A stretch of 56,134 bases of DNA from Reticulitermes lucifugus (taxonomy: Eukaryota > Arthropoda > Insecta > Blattodea > Rhinotermitidae), in contig JAKCWW010000165.1 of assembly GCA_026260175.1 (NCBI GenBank), positions 49,997 to 106,130 of the forward strand, in the 5' to 3' direction. The position numbers and the translations under genes were made by a program. Each line of letters begins with the position of its first letter. The first letter of the stretch is position 1. A model generated the notes under the pieces. That model did not search any database. It was given only the letters and a program-made list of their open reading frames with translations, and was not told the DNA's origin. Of the stretch, positions 12,467 through 23,199 are shown one piece after another.

Positions 12467-12697
12467 GTTCTGGGATGTTTCCCCTTACCGACTGGTAAAG
12501 ATTTCCCGACGTTTCAAAAAAGCGTATATCAATCACTCCTTGAAGTATGCTTTCCAGGGTCAAGTTGCCTACTGCTTGACCCTGACAATGAAGGCGCTAC
12601 TCTCCTTCTAAAAGTCAGGAAGTTAGCAGTTCTTTGATTGTGATCCGTCGGAACCTCGGTAACTATTTAGTAGTCGACAGGACGTGGCATCCTGAAG
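12467..12697. mobile_element. Foldback (MITE-like) element 2
   Basis: The left arm reads TTCTGGGATGTTTCCCC...ACCGACTGGTAAAGA...CCCGACGTTTC. The right arm reads GTCGGAACCTCGGTAACTA...AGTCGACAGGACGTGGCATCC, approximately its reverse complement. Between them is a separate 10-bp perfect hairpin, CAGGGTCAAG (12555-12564) / CTTGACCCTG (12575-12584). It encodes no protein and belongs to the same family as the elements at 3574, 18556 and 25936. Confidence 0.55.
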
Positions 12698-12944
12698 ACG
12701 TCAATCAGTGTAAAGGCATTCGCCGCCTTATGCAATTTCAGATTTAACACAATTTTCAAAAATTAAAAAATAAAAAATAACAGTTCTGAAACGCACCGAA
12801 TTTTTCTTTGCGGGAATGAAAGCACAGTGCGATGAAGGTGGCGGAAGAATACTGCTGGCCGATAATACAAGCGGCGGGGCAGTCATGCTGCGGCCGATCA
12901 GATTCAAGTGTGTTCGAGTTTGGATTTCAACTGGACTGCCTTGT

Positions 12945-12945
<1 letters not shown>

Positions 12946-12988
<43 letters not shown>

Positions 12989-12989
12989 T
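12946..12989. repeat. (AT)n microsatellite
   Basis: About 44 bases of AT dinucleotide with one GT interruption near 12978. Confidence 0.95.
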
Positions 12990-13299
12990 TGACCATACGT
13001 AGGGACCTATACCCAATTCCGCCTTGCACAAACTTGTACTTGCGCCAGCTTTCCGGAAATTTAACTACTGCGTAAGTGGGAAGTGTCTTTATCTAATTTT
13101 GTCACTTAACAGAACTTGTGGATACGACTTGAGAGCTGTATGATATCTGATATTTTGAAGGTGGTAAAATTTATATTACGCTCGTCCAACTTATGACAAC
13201 GTGTAATCTGGTAAGTGGCTTACCTCAAAATTACACGATGTCACAACGCACAAAGCTACCATCTAGATAAGAGGTCTTAGGTTCTCACGGCGGTTTTGA

Positions 13300-13405
13300 T
13301 GAAGATTCAAGGCTTCTAGGGTGTGAGGCCGTGTTATTGGAAATAGTTACTGATGTTTCATAGGACATTGTTGCCGCCACCTACACGGCGCCATATCACA
13401 GAAAA
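13300..13405. mobile_element. Foldback (MITE-like) element 3
   Basis: GATTCAAGGCTTCTAGGGTG then TGAGGCCGTGTTATTGG on the left faces CCTACACGGCGCCATATCAC on the right. Reverse-complemented, the right end gives GTGATATGGCGCCGTGTAGG, matching the family end. The interior has a decayed GATGTTTCATAGGAC in place of the GACGTTTCGG motif. Confidence 0.5.
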
Positions 13406-13829
13406 CTTGCCTGTTCTTTTATGGTAGGTGTTAGCGTAAGTTTTTATGTGCACTACACGAATATCTAGGACTCTGAAGTGTGCCAACATCGTAACTGGAA
13501 AAAATCTGCAAGCCTAGACCAAATGAAGTAACTTACAAAGCGTAGCGAAGACCTTACCAATCAATCCAGCACTGTGCACAATCACTAACATAAAACATGT
13601 AAGAAACTAAACTAAGTAACTCCACCAAACCGAGACATGAAGAAACGATTTGTCACTAAACTCATGAATAAATTACTACTCTTTACGTGACAGAAATATT
13701 CACTTTATTTTTCACAAAATCTCACCATTAGATCCCATATTGAGCGTATTGAATCCAGGACGTTTGCCTACATCCAGTCTCCTTAAGATCTCTGTTAATA
13801 CCATCCTTCCATCTACGTAAGCCATCTAA

Positions 13830-13965
13830 CTCCAGTGTTCTAGGAATTTCTTGAGAAGCGATTACAGTTACACAGCTTGTCAAGAAATGTTCTGCTTTAC
13901 ATAACACAAATATTCATTACCGTGTTTACAAAAGACCACTGTCGGATACTGTCCATTCATTGCTT
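13830..13965 (-). pseudogene. LINE 3' tail fragment
   Basis: The nucleotide order GAATTTCTTGAGAAGCGATT, CAGCTTGTCAAGAAATG, ATTCATTACCGTGTTTACAA matches the antisense of the LINE C-terminal VNTVMNLRVPYNAGNFLTS region, seen more completely at 8100-8600. It is strongly decayed and carries no reading frame. Confidence 0.5.
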
Positions 13966-14904
13966 TATGCTCGGTGTCACCCAAGAGCGAACGTAAGGCT
14001 CTTGCTCGTCAGTCGTAAATATTTCGCAATATATGTCAGCACAAAATTAAGAGCAGGAGCAGAAGATGGCACGAATGTAACGTACGGTACAGCCCGCATT
14101 ACAACGTCCATATATGACGCAAAATCCTCTAGCGTCTGTTTAGTGAACACTGATCTTATAACGTTCAGTGACTTCGGATAAATATTAGACTGACATCACT
14201 TTCATTGCGTATTTTCTGTCCTTTTTTTAAAATCTGCCTTTGATATTTCAAAGTTCTTTATGCTATTTTTGGCATTACACAGTGCAAACATGCCCAAAAT
14301 ATTTTATGCACATATGTATCGCTGCATAGCATAGTGTTTGCGGAGACGGGCGACAGTATATCCTCTAATGACTACGAATGATCACCTGGTAAAGTAGAGC
14401 AAGGCAATTATCCAGCCCTGTAAATGTGCAAGTGTTAGTCTAAATGGAGTAAAGAAATCACAGAATCATGATTTTCGGGCCGAGGTCACAAACCCTAAGC
14501 CCACTGCACAGGAAGCAAAAAGACTAACCGTTACACTGCGACGTATAGCAGTGAGGTGTTGACTCACAGATGGCCTGACCGGCTTCACGCACAAGAACAC
14601 ACCCATGAGTGGACTACATGTGGGCTTGAAAAAATTCTGACGTATCGTCAAGATTATACGCGACTGCCGAATCCAGACAAGCGTAAAACAGTCAAACAAG
14701 GAGTCGTATAAAGCAACAGGTTTGGGACCGCAGCAGGTGTACACATGCTTCGATAAATCTAGATCAGAAATTCAACAACTCGGCGTAGAGAAAACAAGTA
14801 GCTTACTTACTGTATTTTCAGATTAACCCTACAAGCTCTGTTCCTGCCAAACCATCATGCAGCACAATCATAGAGACGCCGATAGTTTCTCGGCTCTTCA
14901 AGAC

Positions 14905-15250
14905 ATTTCCCGCTTTTTATAAGGTGCCGGGATGTTTCATCAATAGTTCACTTGACTACCACAAGTTCGTTACATGAAACCAGTCCACTACCTCTTTAGG
15001 TTTCATTTTAATTATTACATTTTTATGCCCGCCTAGATCTCTGCATTTACTTCAGATCTTCCTACTAAAATTTTACACGTATTTCTCACCTGTCCCATGC
15101 AGGCTCCATGATCCGCCCGTGACACCCTTCTCGATTTGATCGCTCTGATAATGTTCGGTGAACTGAAGGTGCACTAAACCACTCTCAGCAGAAGAAATAT
15201 ATTCGTGTCTTTCATGAGATTTACAACTAGCTATATCCGTACTTTATACT
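14905..15250 (-). pseudogene. LINE 3' tail fragment
   Basis: The reverse complement gives NIIRAIKSRR-like, SRADHGACMGQVRNTC-like and GRSEVNAE-like pieces. An INM/IKM-type stretch follows, aligned with the GRPRRRWEDNIKMDL region of the LINE group. The nucleotide block TTTCATTTTAATTATTACAT followed by GCCCGCCTAGATCT parallels 8290-8340. Multiple stops are present. Confidence 0.55.
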
Positions 15251-15439
15251 GTTTATAAATATAGGTAGCTTCATCATATACGCTTATGATGAAGCAACTT
15301 AAGGAGAGTAAACACGGAAGTTATTCCCAGAACTTTTCTCAATAAGAAGGTAAACGTTTGGCACTAAATGCCAGGATTAGAACTCTCCTGCTTGTGAAGG
15401 TACAACTCCACCTTTCTATCCTTCAAAATTAGGCAGTGG

Positions 15440-15638
15440 CAAGTAGCTGGTGACATGCCCCGGCCGTTTTACCACCGGTGAAATAACCTCCGGTAGCCCA
15501 CGGGGTTGCAGGAGACATGGTGGGCCACAGAGCCGAACTAGGTGTGATAACAGAGAGAAAAATACCTACCTCGGCCAGAAATCGAATCACGATCATCCTG
15601 TCGTCAAGACAGTAGTCTCATCAATCTGCTGACAGAGC
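15440..15638 (-). mobile_element. SINE E copy (diverged)
   Basis: The minus strand reads TGGCTCTGTCAGCAG (A-box region), then GTCTTGACGACAGGATGATC, then GTGATTCGATTTC (B-box region, 15578-15590), then a body ending in CCCCGGCCGTTTTACC-type sequence read in reverse. The head matches the plus-strand copy at 27060-27215. The tail resembles that of SINE A, so this may be a subfamily or a chimera. Confidence 0.5.
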
Positions 15639-16187
15639 CATTTTTATTAAAAAAAACTTACAAGTTACAAATCGGTGGCGCTTTGGCTCAGTAAAATTTT
15701 GAAGAGACAGAAAATATAACACAATAATTTGAAAAACAAGGCGAAAGTTGTCGAAGTCAAGTATGTATATTAAAATGTTCTGAGGTTATTCAGCTACTTG
15801 ATACAGTCCTGTTTTTATTAATTCAATAAAACTGCACTTCCAATATTATTACGGGTTACGCTGCTGTTGTTTGTAAATGGTTGCTAAATCTGGAAGGAGC
15901 GGGCAAGCCTGCTGACGCTACAGAATTCGTACAGGCTAGTGGCAGCAACTAACGATCTGTTTCCTAAACCTTCCCATACATACTAGCAGGCAAGCAACGC
16001 ACATGTAGGACAATAAAACCTGCTTCAAAAACAAGTTTCTGTTTCAGAAAGGTTTCTGTTTAAAGTAGTTACTTCCATAGCCTATAAAAACGCCCTATCC
16101 AAATTAGGTCAAAAACTACATTGCTTAGTGCACATTTTCATAACAAAAAAGTAAAATGAAGTAATTTGTCGCTATGCTTCACATAAA
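15639..16187. other. Unassigned stretch
   Basis: No gene or repeat recognised apart from scattered AT-rich runs. Confidence 0.45.
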
Positions 16188-16374
16188 GTCATATGGAGGT
16201 ATACTTCACGCATTCTTAATTTCGGCACTAGATGTAGATGAATGGTCGGCTTCAATGCCCGGCCGCTTTGCCCTCGGTTTAAGAGCTAGTAACAGGGTAG
16301 GTGGGCTCCGGAGCCGGTCCGAACCCTTTGAAGAAGAGAGAACTCTCTTTTGTTGGGAATCGAACGACTGGGAT
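16188..16374 (-). mobile_element. SINE A, head-to-head with SINE B
   Basis: This is the antisense of SINE A: CTTAATTTCGGCACTAGATG, then ATGCCCGGCCGCTTTGCCC, then GGAGCCGGTCCGAACC, then GAATCGAAC (inverse of the B box, near 16353-16361). The 5' part of the tRNA-like head is missing. At about 16374 the sequence changes directly into sense-strand SINE B. Confidence 0.65.
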
Positions 16375-16515
16375 GGACTGCTTGCCTCTTACCACGGGGG
16401 CCCCAGTTCGATCCCAGACCAGTCAATGTGGGTTTTATGATGGAGAAAACGGGTACCAGGATAGATTCTTCTCTGAGTATTTCAGTCTCCCCTGTTAGTA
16501 CTTTCCCACCAATGC
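16375..16515 (+). mobile_element. SINE B body without its A box
   Basis: It starts at CTGCTTGCCTCTTACCACGG, equivalent to GTCGCCGGCCTCTCACCGCGG of the intact copy at 29143. It then gives AGTTCGATCCCAGACCAGTC (B box), TCAATGTGGGTTTTATGATG and the CTGAGTATTTCAGTCTCCCC block. It lacks the A box and the 3' tail. Confidence 0.65.
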
Positions 16516-16599
16516 TTCGTGCTAACATTTGACTTGTCTATCACAGGCGCTACATAATCTTAGCGGTTGACAGGACCCTTAAATTAAATACTTTTTCTT

Positions 16600-16660
16600 C
16601 TGAGTCTGTCTCTTTCTCTCTCTATCGGCTCCTTCCAAGAAAGAAAGAGAGATAAAAAGA
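16600..16660. repeat. Pyrimidine/purine hairpin region
   Basis: A (TC)-rich run (TCTCTTTCTCTCTCT) is followed after about 15 bases by an (AG)-rich run (AGAAAGAAAGAGAGA). The two can fold back on each other. It is probably simple sequence. Confidence 0.6.
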
Positions 16661-16999
16661 AAAATATGATATATTCATTGGGTCCTACGTATTTAGAAAT
16701 CCTGTTTCAACCGCTACGTACTTCGGCATTTTTAAACCTAACGTGTAATCAGAAATTCCGCTTTGCATTGGGACATTCCACTTTCAATTCAAGGTCCAGA
16801 TGATGGCTTTCATAACTGATATTTCTTGTTCTGTTTCTCAGTCCTTCCAGTACAATATTGTGATAATTTGTTAAAACAGGGCACAAACACTTTATTAACT
16901 AGCCATTCGAATAATTTGCACGTAGAAACAATAAAATATTTAATCAACATTTGAAAATTAAAGCACTTCTCGATACAAAATATTTGATGTTACGAATCT

Positions 17000-17440
17000 G
17001 TTATTTTTATACGCTGTCGATGCCCTTTAATATTTGCAACAGCGACGTTGTCCAATGAATAGGATGGGGAAAATGCCACACAGAGCTGGCCATGGAAAAA
17101 AAAACAGGCGATGGTAGATCATGCCGACACGTTTAAGCTTATGTCCTTGAGCCTTATTAATTGTCATAACAAAAGCGGTTCTTGTCGAAAATCGCCTTTT
17201 GAACAGTTTGAAGCAAATGGTAGGATCTGATAGACATACCTAGATTCAGGGTACGAAGATGGTTTTCTTAAGCTTCCACTCCTATGCAGTGCTCGTGCAA
17301 GCCTCTTACGATGTGCTGCCACCACCCGGAGGCCAAGGGAAGCTAACATATTCATGTACTTCCCACGATTTCCGGTACAGGCAGCACTATCTATTTTTTA
17401 TGTTAAGATTTTCTGTTGAAAAGCAATTTTTGAGGATGGA
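17000..17440 (-). pseudogene. Helitron Pif1-like helicase fragment
   Basis: The minus strand carries AFVMTINKAQGHK (revcomp of about 17131-17171), a clear match to the AFAMTINKAQGQ motif of Helitron and Pif1-type helicases. It is followed by FFFPWPALCGIFPI in the place of the usual HGQLYVALSR segment. Upstream in the same direction, AACTGNRGKYMNML and YVYQILPF correspond to the LCNGTR and LPF parts, but in a different frame from the FKRRFSTRTAF stretch, so at least one frameshift lies near 17190-17210. The Rep domain and element termini were not found. In an intact Helitron this helicase unwinds DNA for rolling-circle transposition. Confidence 0.7.
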
Positions 17441-18554
17441 TTAAATACAAAAAAAGAGATTTCCATCACTACCGAATCATAAGCTTTCTAAAACTATCTA
17501 TTTCGAAAATATCTGTTCGGTAGTTTAGTAGATCATGATGTCGCAAACAAACGTTGCCATATCAATATACCGAGGATCAGAATGATTATGATGATACATT
17601 TTAAAACGTAATTACAGTCGAAGGCAAATAAGGTATGCAATACAGATAATTAAATGCAAATAAGGACATAATACGAAGGCACTTTAGACTGCAGTCTTCT
17701 GGACAATGACACAGTATAGTCAGAATTTCAAAAATCGATTTTCAGTTAAGAAGCCAACTAACCTGAGTGAAGTTTCCGTAGATTTCCTCATTCATTTCAT
17801 GTAAATGTTTGGACACAACATTAAAATTGTAACACTGCCGCTTACTTGTACGTCACTTAAAAGTGCAATTTAATAATATCCTACAATTTGAGTACGTGTA
17901 GTTTAGAATTTGTCGACGATTAAATCATAAAATTAATAAGATTTAATCTAAGTGGATTATGAACCACCCCTCGCTATATGTCTTATCGAGCCGAGATGTT
18001 TCACACATGACGTAAGAACCAGTCACTAATGTATACTGTAAGCTTTTAGTGGACGTTAGTCTATTTGTGGACTTGCCAAAAGTTGGTATATTCCATGTGG
18101 CATACACTAAATCTGTTGCCGACCTTCTTCCGCGCATGGCATATGCTACCGATCAGCACCACTGAGTCTCACGCCACATGCCCTCGAGTAGAACACTAGA
18201 GCAGTTGTACTGCAAATGACATGAATGAAGACAATTTATTTGTATTTTATGTCAAAAGTTACTGCAAAGCAAAAAAAAAGTGTCCTAGTTTTTGATTCAG
18301 TCTGTTCGCAGAAACAGGAGACAGAATCCGGCCGCTCGAAATAGGTCACGTTTGTATTGAACTTGTGCAGAAGCGTGGGTAAAGTTGTGTGTCCACTTCC
18401 TACACGACATATTTCGATACACCTGTGCATTTTCAAGCCAAGGACATGAACTTTCGTGCCATCATCGTCTTGTAAATTATTACTTTTTAAACTCGAAATA
18501 ATACAAATGTAGAACAAGAACGAAAGTGTTTAGTGAATTTAAGATTACGTTTTT
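17441..18554. other. Unassigned stretch
   Basis: No gene or element recognised. Confidence 0.45.
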
Positions 18555-18555
18555 C

Positions 18556-18712
18556 TGGGAGGAGACGCCGTGTAGTCTGGTAGGGTGAGACGAAATTTTC
18601 GGAAGAACACGCTGCCTCAATCGTCTGGGCCTTTCCTACCCTGCAAATGGAAGCAGGCACTTCATCCGAAAACTTGATACCCACATATTAAACTACACGG
18701 CGTCACATCCTA
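18556..18712. mobile_element. Foldback (MITE-like) element 4
   Basis: The left end TCTGGGAGGAGACGCCGTGT continues into AGTCTGGTAGGGTGAG. The right end reads AAACTACACGGCGTCACATC. The shared inverted core is ACGCCGTGTAGT / ACTACACGGCGT. It encodes nothing. Confidence 0.6.
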
Positions 18713-18999
18713 AAAGGCATTGGGACTAATCTTAACCATTAGTAATTTTCATAAAGGAAAACAATAAAATATTAAGAAACGGAAAATTGAAAAAAAAAGG
18801 TTGCGTTTTATTTCGTATTAAACTCATGGAAGTGTTAAAAGTAACAACTGGCGACACAATGAGTTTCATATTTTGACCTACATACAATGTATCCTTTCTT
18901 CGATAATTTCCCTTGACGAATCTTATAAAGTCCAACACCAATTTCGTAGAAAGTGGGGGTTACAGAGGACCAATAACGAACTCTATAGCGCAAAGTTCT

Positions 19000-19290
19000 C
19001 TTCGACAAGCTGCCAGTCATCCAGGAAGTCAAGAAATCCACGGCGTATAACAGAACCCGAAGGTTGATTGCCGTATTCACGTGACTCATGTTTAATCCAC
19101 TCTCCCACTTCTAATTTCATTACATGTTTAATATCATTCTCTTACCCACGTTCATTTATCCATGCTGGTCGCCTTGATCTATGAATCGTAAGTTTGCTTA
19201 CCTTACAAATGCTTACTGCGTGTGACGCCAGTCTAATTCTCCTTGCTTTCATCGCCCTAAAATTTTGTGATACTCAGTCAACTTTCTGTT
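19000..19290 (-). pseudogene. LINE 3' tail fragment
   Basis: The minus-strand frame VNTAINLRVLLYAVDFLTSW (inside 18835-19089) corresponds to VNTVMNLRVPYNAGNFLTS at the end of the LINE ORF. Further upstream on the minus strand, KARRIRLASHAVSICKVS, SRRPAWI and ENDIKHVMKL align with the SRRMRWAGHVARMG, GRPRRRW and EDNIKMDL segments. The pieces lie in shifted frames. Confidence 0.65.
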
Positions 19291-19528
19291 GCATCACATT
19301 AGCTCCCCATCTGCAGTTTCATTATGACCTGAGCTCCCAAGGCGGGAACACAAATATTTAGTAGCTCCTTTGCTTCCTTTAAGTCTACAAACACTAAAAC
19401 TGCGCCAACGCAGGATTCAGCAATCGCAAACTCAGCATCCTAATAATAAACCTATTCAAAAGAATCAAACTTCAATGTATAGTCAATAAACAAAGGCATC
19501 CACAAAACCAGTAACTAATTAATAATTT

Positions 19529-20199
19529 TATTTAAATATATACCAACAAAATGCACAAATTATAAGGTGTAAATCAGCTCCTTATATTATGATTTTTACC
19601 CAATGCGTTTCAGCTCCTAGGAGCCATCATCAGGGGTTTTTACAAAGGTGCTTCACAAATGCTGCATTNNNNNNNNNNNNNNNNNNNNNNNNNNNNNNNN
19701 NNNNNNNNNNNNNNNNNNNNNNNNNNNNNNNNNNNNNNNNNNNNNNNNNNNNNNNNNNNNNNNNNNNNNNNNNNNNNNNNNNNNNNNNNNNNNNNNNNNN
19801 NNNNNNNNNNNNNNNNNNNNNNNNNNNNNNNNNNNNNNNNNNNNNNNNNNNNNNNNNNNNNNNNNNNNNNNNNNNNNNNNNNNNNNNNNNNNNNNNNNNN
19901 NNNNNNNNNNNNNNNNNNNNNNNNNNNNNNNNNNNNNNNNNNNNNNNNNNNNNNNNNNNNNNNNNNNNNNNNNNNNNNNNNNNNNNNNNNNNNNNNNNNN
20001 NNNNNNNNNNNNNNNNNNNNNNNNNNNNNNNNNNNNNNNNNNNNNNNNNNNNNNNNNNNNNNNNNNNNNNNNNNNNNNNNNNNNNNNNNNNNNNNNNNNN
20101 NNNNNNNNNNNNNNNNNNNNNNNNNNNNNNNAAAATCATAATATAAGGAGCTGATTTACACCTTATAATTTGTGCATTTTGTTGGTATATATTTAAATA
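19529..20199. repeat. 68-bp perfect inverted repeat spanning the gap
   Basis: The left arm 19529-19596 is the exact reverse complement of the right arm 20132-20199. The right arm abuts the run of Ns, so pairing may extend into the gap. On the minus strand the left side continues with CTGATGA (19627-19633), a GCTCCTAGGAGC palindrome (19613-19624) and GAAAC (19607-19611). This order is also seen in the foldback at 48813-48996. Confidence 0.85.
19669..20131. other. Assembly gap (463 N)
   Basis: A run of Ns. Open frames that appear to cross it are artefacts of unknown bases. The true length may differ from 463. Confidence 0.99.
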
Positions 20200-20377
20200 A
20201 TAAAAATGCACGGTGAGTTAAGACTTAAGATTAATAATTTTAATTACAGCTAAGTTAACGTTTAGTCCCGTATGATACTCAAAATCTATTCATTAAACAA
20301 GTCACATAATTTCAACTGGTAAAAAGATGACTCTGGTATTGATTTCAGGCTTTCGCCGCGATGATGATGACAACTGT

Positions 20378-20570
20378 GTTCTTCTGGGATATTACGCGGC
20401 TTCGTTTGGTAATTGTTTACCGACGTTTCGGGACAACGTTTCGGTCTCATCTTCACGGACCAAAAGTCCGGGTAGGAAAGAAAGAAAGCCAGCAACCTAT
20501 AACGTAGATTCTGGAAAGTACGTGCGGGGTAGCAATTACCACACGACGCCGCGTAATATCACAGAAGAGC
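20378..20570. mobile_element. Foldback element 5 (ATATTACGCGG type)
   Basis: The left end has TTCTGGGATATTACGCGG, then GGTAATTGTTTACCGACG and TTTCGGGACAACGTTTCGG. The right end AATTACCACACGACGCCGCG followed by TAATATCACAGAAGAGC is the reverse complement of the left about 40 bases. The middle (about 20462-20527) is not palindromic. The flanking ATTTCAGGCTTTCGCCGC matches the flank of the inner element at 48585. Confidence 0.65.
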
Positions 20571-21629
20571 AAAGATCTCATGATTCTGTTAGATTGACGA
20601 CTAAGAGACTTGCTTATCACTGAAAAGTAAATATTCCTTATTTTATATGAAGCAGAAAGCTAAGCGTTTCTACTTTATTTCACCGTCTTGCAGATTTCAT
20701 GTGATATATTTTACAGTAATATTTTTCAATGACTGACTATACCCACCTAATAGGCTAGAAATGAATAACACCGGCTTTCCCTCTGCGAATAACTTTAATA
20801 ACAACTTTATTTCTTGTATTTTATCTGCTAAACAACTTGTTCATTTGTTGGCTGCGAAATAACTTTAATTTCAACACTTTTATCCTAATGATTTAACTTC
20901 AATATTCCATTCAGTTCTCGTTAATCCCTTACTGGTTAACTTTTAGAATTTCTTACTTACATTTGACGTGTTGGCTAAGACAGCTTACATCAACTTCCCT
21001 TAAAGTCGTAAATAAATTTCTACCCCGAACGTCCACCTTTACTGACCGATCTGAGTAACATTTTGTAGAGAATTCCATGTACAGTCTTTCAACCATAATT
21101 TACATAAGGGTGTAAAAGAACTTTCGCCCATCTTCTCTACATTTTTCGTCAGATGTGGAAACAAAATCGGTATAGGAAATTACTTGATACTTTTTGTCTG
21201 CTATAATAAAACAGTGCTTGGTATGTCGCTCCCTCTTCTGCTCAATGTATTTGTGCACATGACGCATAGTCTCAGGCATGACACACACATCAAGTAAAAT
21301 GCTTAAATATCTCATAACATTTCGTTATTTTTAAGAGGTCTATGCTCTTCGCACTAACTTAGAACTACATTAAACTGTTACTGTGTGAATGTTCTGTATC
21401 CGGTGTTCTAGAATGTGTGGCTTTCATCAGCACTGAGGGAACACAAACTACAAGCACATTAAGAACACACAAATACGAGTATTCCGCCAAAACCTTCTTT
21501 CCTGTCGCCTGGATTTCTCCTTTGACATATACCACTTTACTATTATTATTATTATTATTATTACTAAATGAGAATGGAATTGAATTTCTTTATTTAACTA
21601 TAGACTCTCTCTACATTAAATCTGTCATA
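20571..21629. other. Unassigned stretch with microsatellite
   Basis: No gene recognised. Contains a (TAT)n run at 21541-21564. A plus open frame (21417-21812) runs through that microsatellite and a LINE tail and is treated as chance. Confidence 0.45.
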
Positions 21630-21790
21630 GTCTCGAAATTTCCCAACGTCACCACGTTTATGACTGCTGGCTTCAACTCTATGATAGACAGCCCTTCTCA
21701 AGAATCTAACGGTCGCTCAGCCTGTCAAGAATTTACTCGTCTGTTACGAAACCCTAAGATTTCATCCCGTGTTCAAAAACTTTTCCTAAA
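21630..21790 (-). pseudogene. LINE 3' tail fragment
   Basis: CAGCCTGTCAAGAATTTACT with CTTCTCAAGAATCTAACGG is the antisense of the NFLTS and SRR region that ends the LINE group. On the minus strand a VNTG-NLRVS-SKFLTG-like reading is visible. Decayed. Confidence 0.5.
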
Positions 21791-22959
21791 CTCTATAGTT
21801 ACCACCTTGTAATTTCTGTTCGCAGTTTTGGGAAGATTCAGCAAGCAGTATTAGGGAGCTTTAAGTAAACAAAATAAAGTGGGTGACATAAGACACAGAA
21901 ATTCTTGTTAAATATTTTATTATTAACAAGGGTCAGAAGTAAGGTTATCACAACAACTTCGCGTATTGGTGTGAAATCAAATATTACACATTACAGACAA
22001 CAAGCTCCAAACAGTGTTCATATGTGCTTAAAGATGCCCATTATCATGATAAGAAACAGTAACTCCCTCAGTTTGAATCTAATGCGTGTCATAATCCAAA
22101 CTTTATATGGTACGTCAGGAGTTGTAAAAACAAAGAACTCAAATCCTGCAGTTTTGTCTATTTGAGGAGTTCATAAGTCACGTCAGAAATCACCCTGAAG
22201 TTTTAATGACCGCTGACCCTTAACCCAAAGCTTGGTATGATTATTACGTTACCCTTTCTAAAACTGGCTACATGCACATTAAGATATTCAGTTTTATCCC
22301 ACCACAAATGTATTATACGCCCTAAAATTTTCAAGAATATTCCAGCTTATAGAGGCTATATCAATTACACATAACACATATGTTTTGTGCAGCCATTCGT
22401 CATCATTAATTCTGTTATAATCTACGGTATTTCGACGATTCTTATTACAAAGACTTCACTGTGTTTCAGTTACATGTTATAAGCGCTAGATGGCTCTCTC
22501 CATGCTGTCAGGGACTATGACTTTGATGTATTCTCAGGGAATAGAAATCCTAAGCAAAATTAGAATTAATTCCTCTTACAGTCAATCATTTGTTACTTTA
22601 ATTATTCACGTTACCTTTCTATTTAATTTATGCCCTTACGTACTTATGTATATGTGTTTGTTATTGGCTCCTTACCTTCTTCATTTGTATTTACACTTCT
22701 AGATTTATAAACTTATATTTCACTAAACAATTCTCTTTACGTTAGTTAATGCCACTGTATAGCAGTGGTTACGTATTGTCTATAAAGGAATTCAAACTGT
22801 TTGAAATTCGAAAGCGTTGGATTATTGTAGTATGCTGAAAAAGTATCACACATCACTGCGTAATGGATATGACTGTTTTCAAAACTTATATATATTATAC
22901 ACGTAGGAACGCAGGATTTAAAACTTATTCTTACGAAATAAATCATTACTCATGAGTAC
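21791..22959. other. Unassigned stretch
   Basis: No gene recognised. A hydrophobic plus frame at 22490-22702 is low-complexity and AT-driven. Confidence 0.4.
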
Positions 22960-23110
22960 CAAAATTTTGGGGGTATTCTTTCACATAGAGGACGTCACAA
23001 TTTCAGGTTGAATACTCTAACAATTTCCATGGTTTTCCTCAATCCCTAAGCAGAAACTCGTGGAATAACATCTTAAACAATAGAATAGATCTTCATTACA
23101 CTTCCCTCCC
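22960..23110 (+). mobile_element. SINE D body fragment (weak)
   Basis: TTTCCATGGTTTTCCTCAAT then CCCTAAGCAGAAACTCGTGG then CACTTCCCTCCC resemble the body order of SINE D at 31550-31640 and 50950-51030. The tRNA-like head is not recognisable. Confidence 0.35.
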
Positions 23111-23199
23111 AAACAATGTTTCAGCTAACCTGACATGCGACCTCTAAAACCAAGAACTAACTCTACGGAGAAGATATACCTTCTGAGATGACATTCGCT

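Noticed and set aside
19589..20211. Long open frames spanning the gap
   Set aside because: Almost entirely unknown bases. The openness is an artefact.
22490..22702. Hydrophobic open frame as a small membrane protein
   Set aside because: Composition follows T-rich DNA, and there is no conserved start context, partner or homologue that I know.
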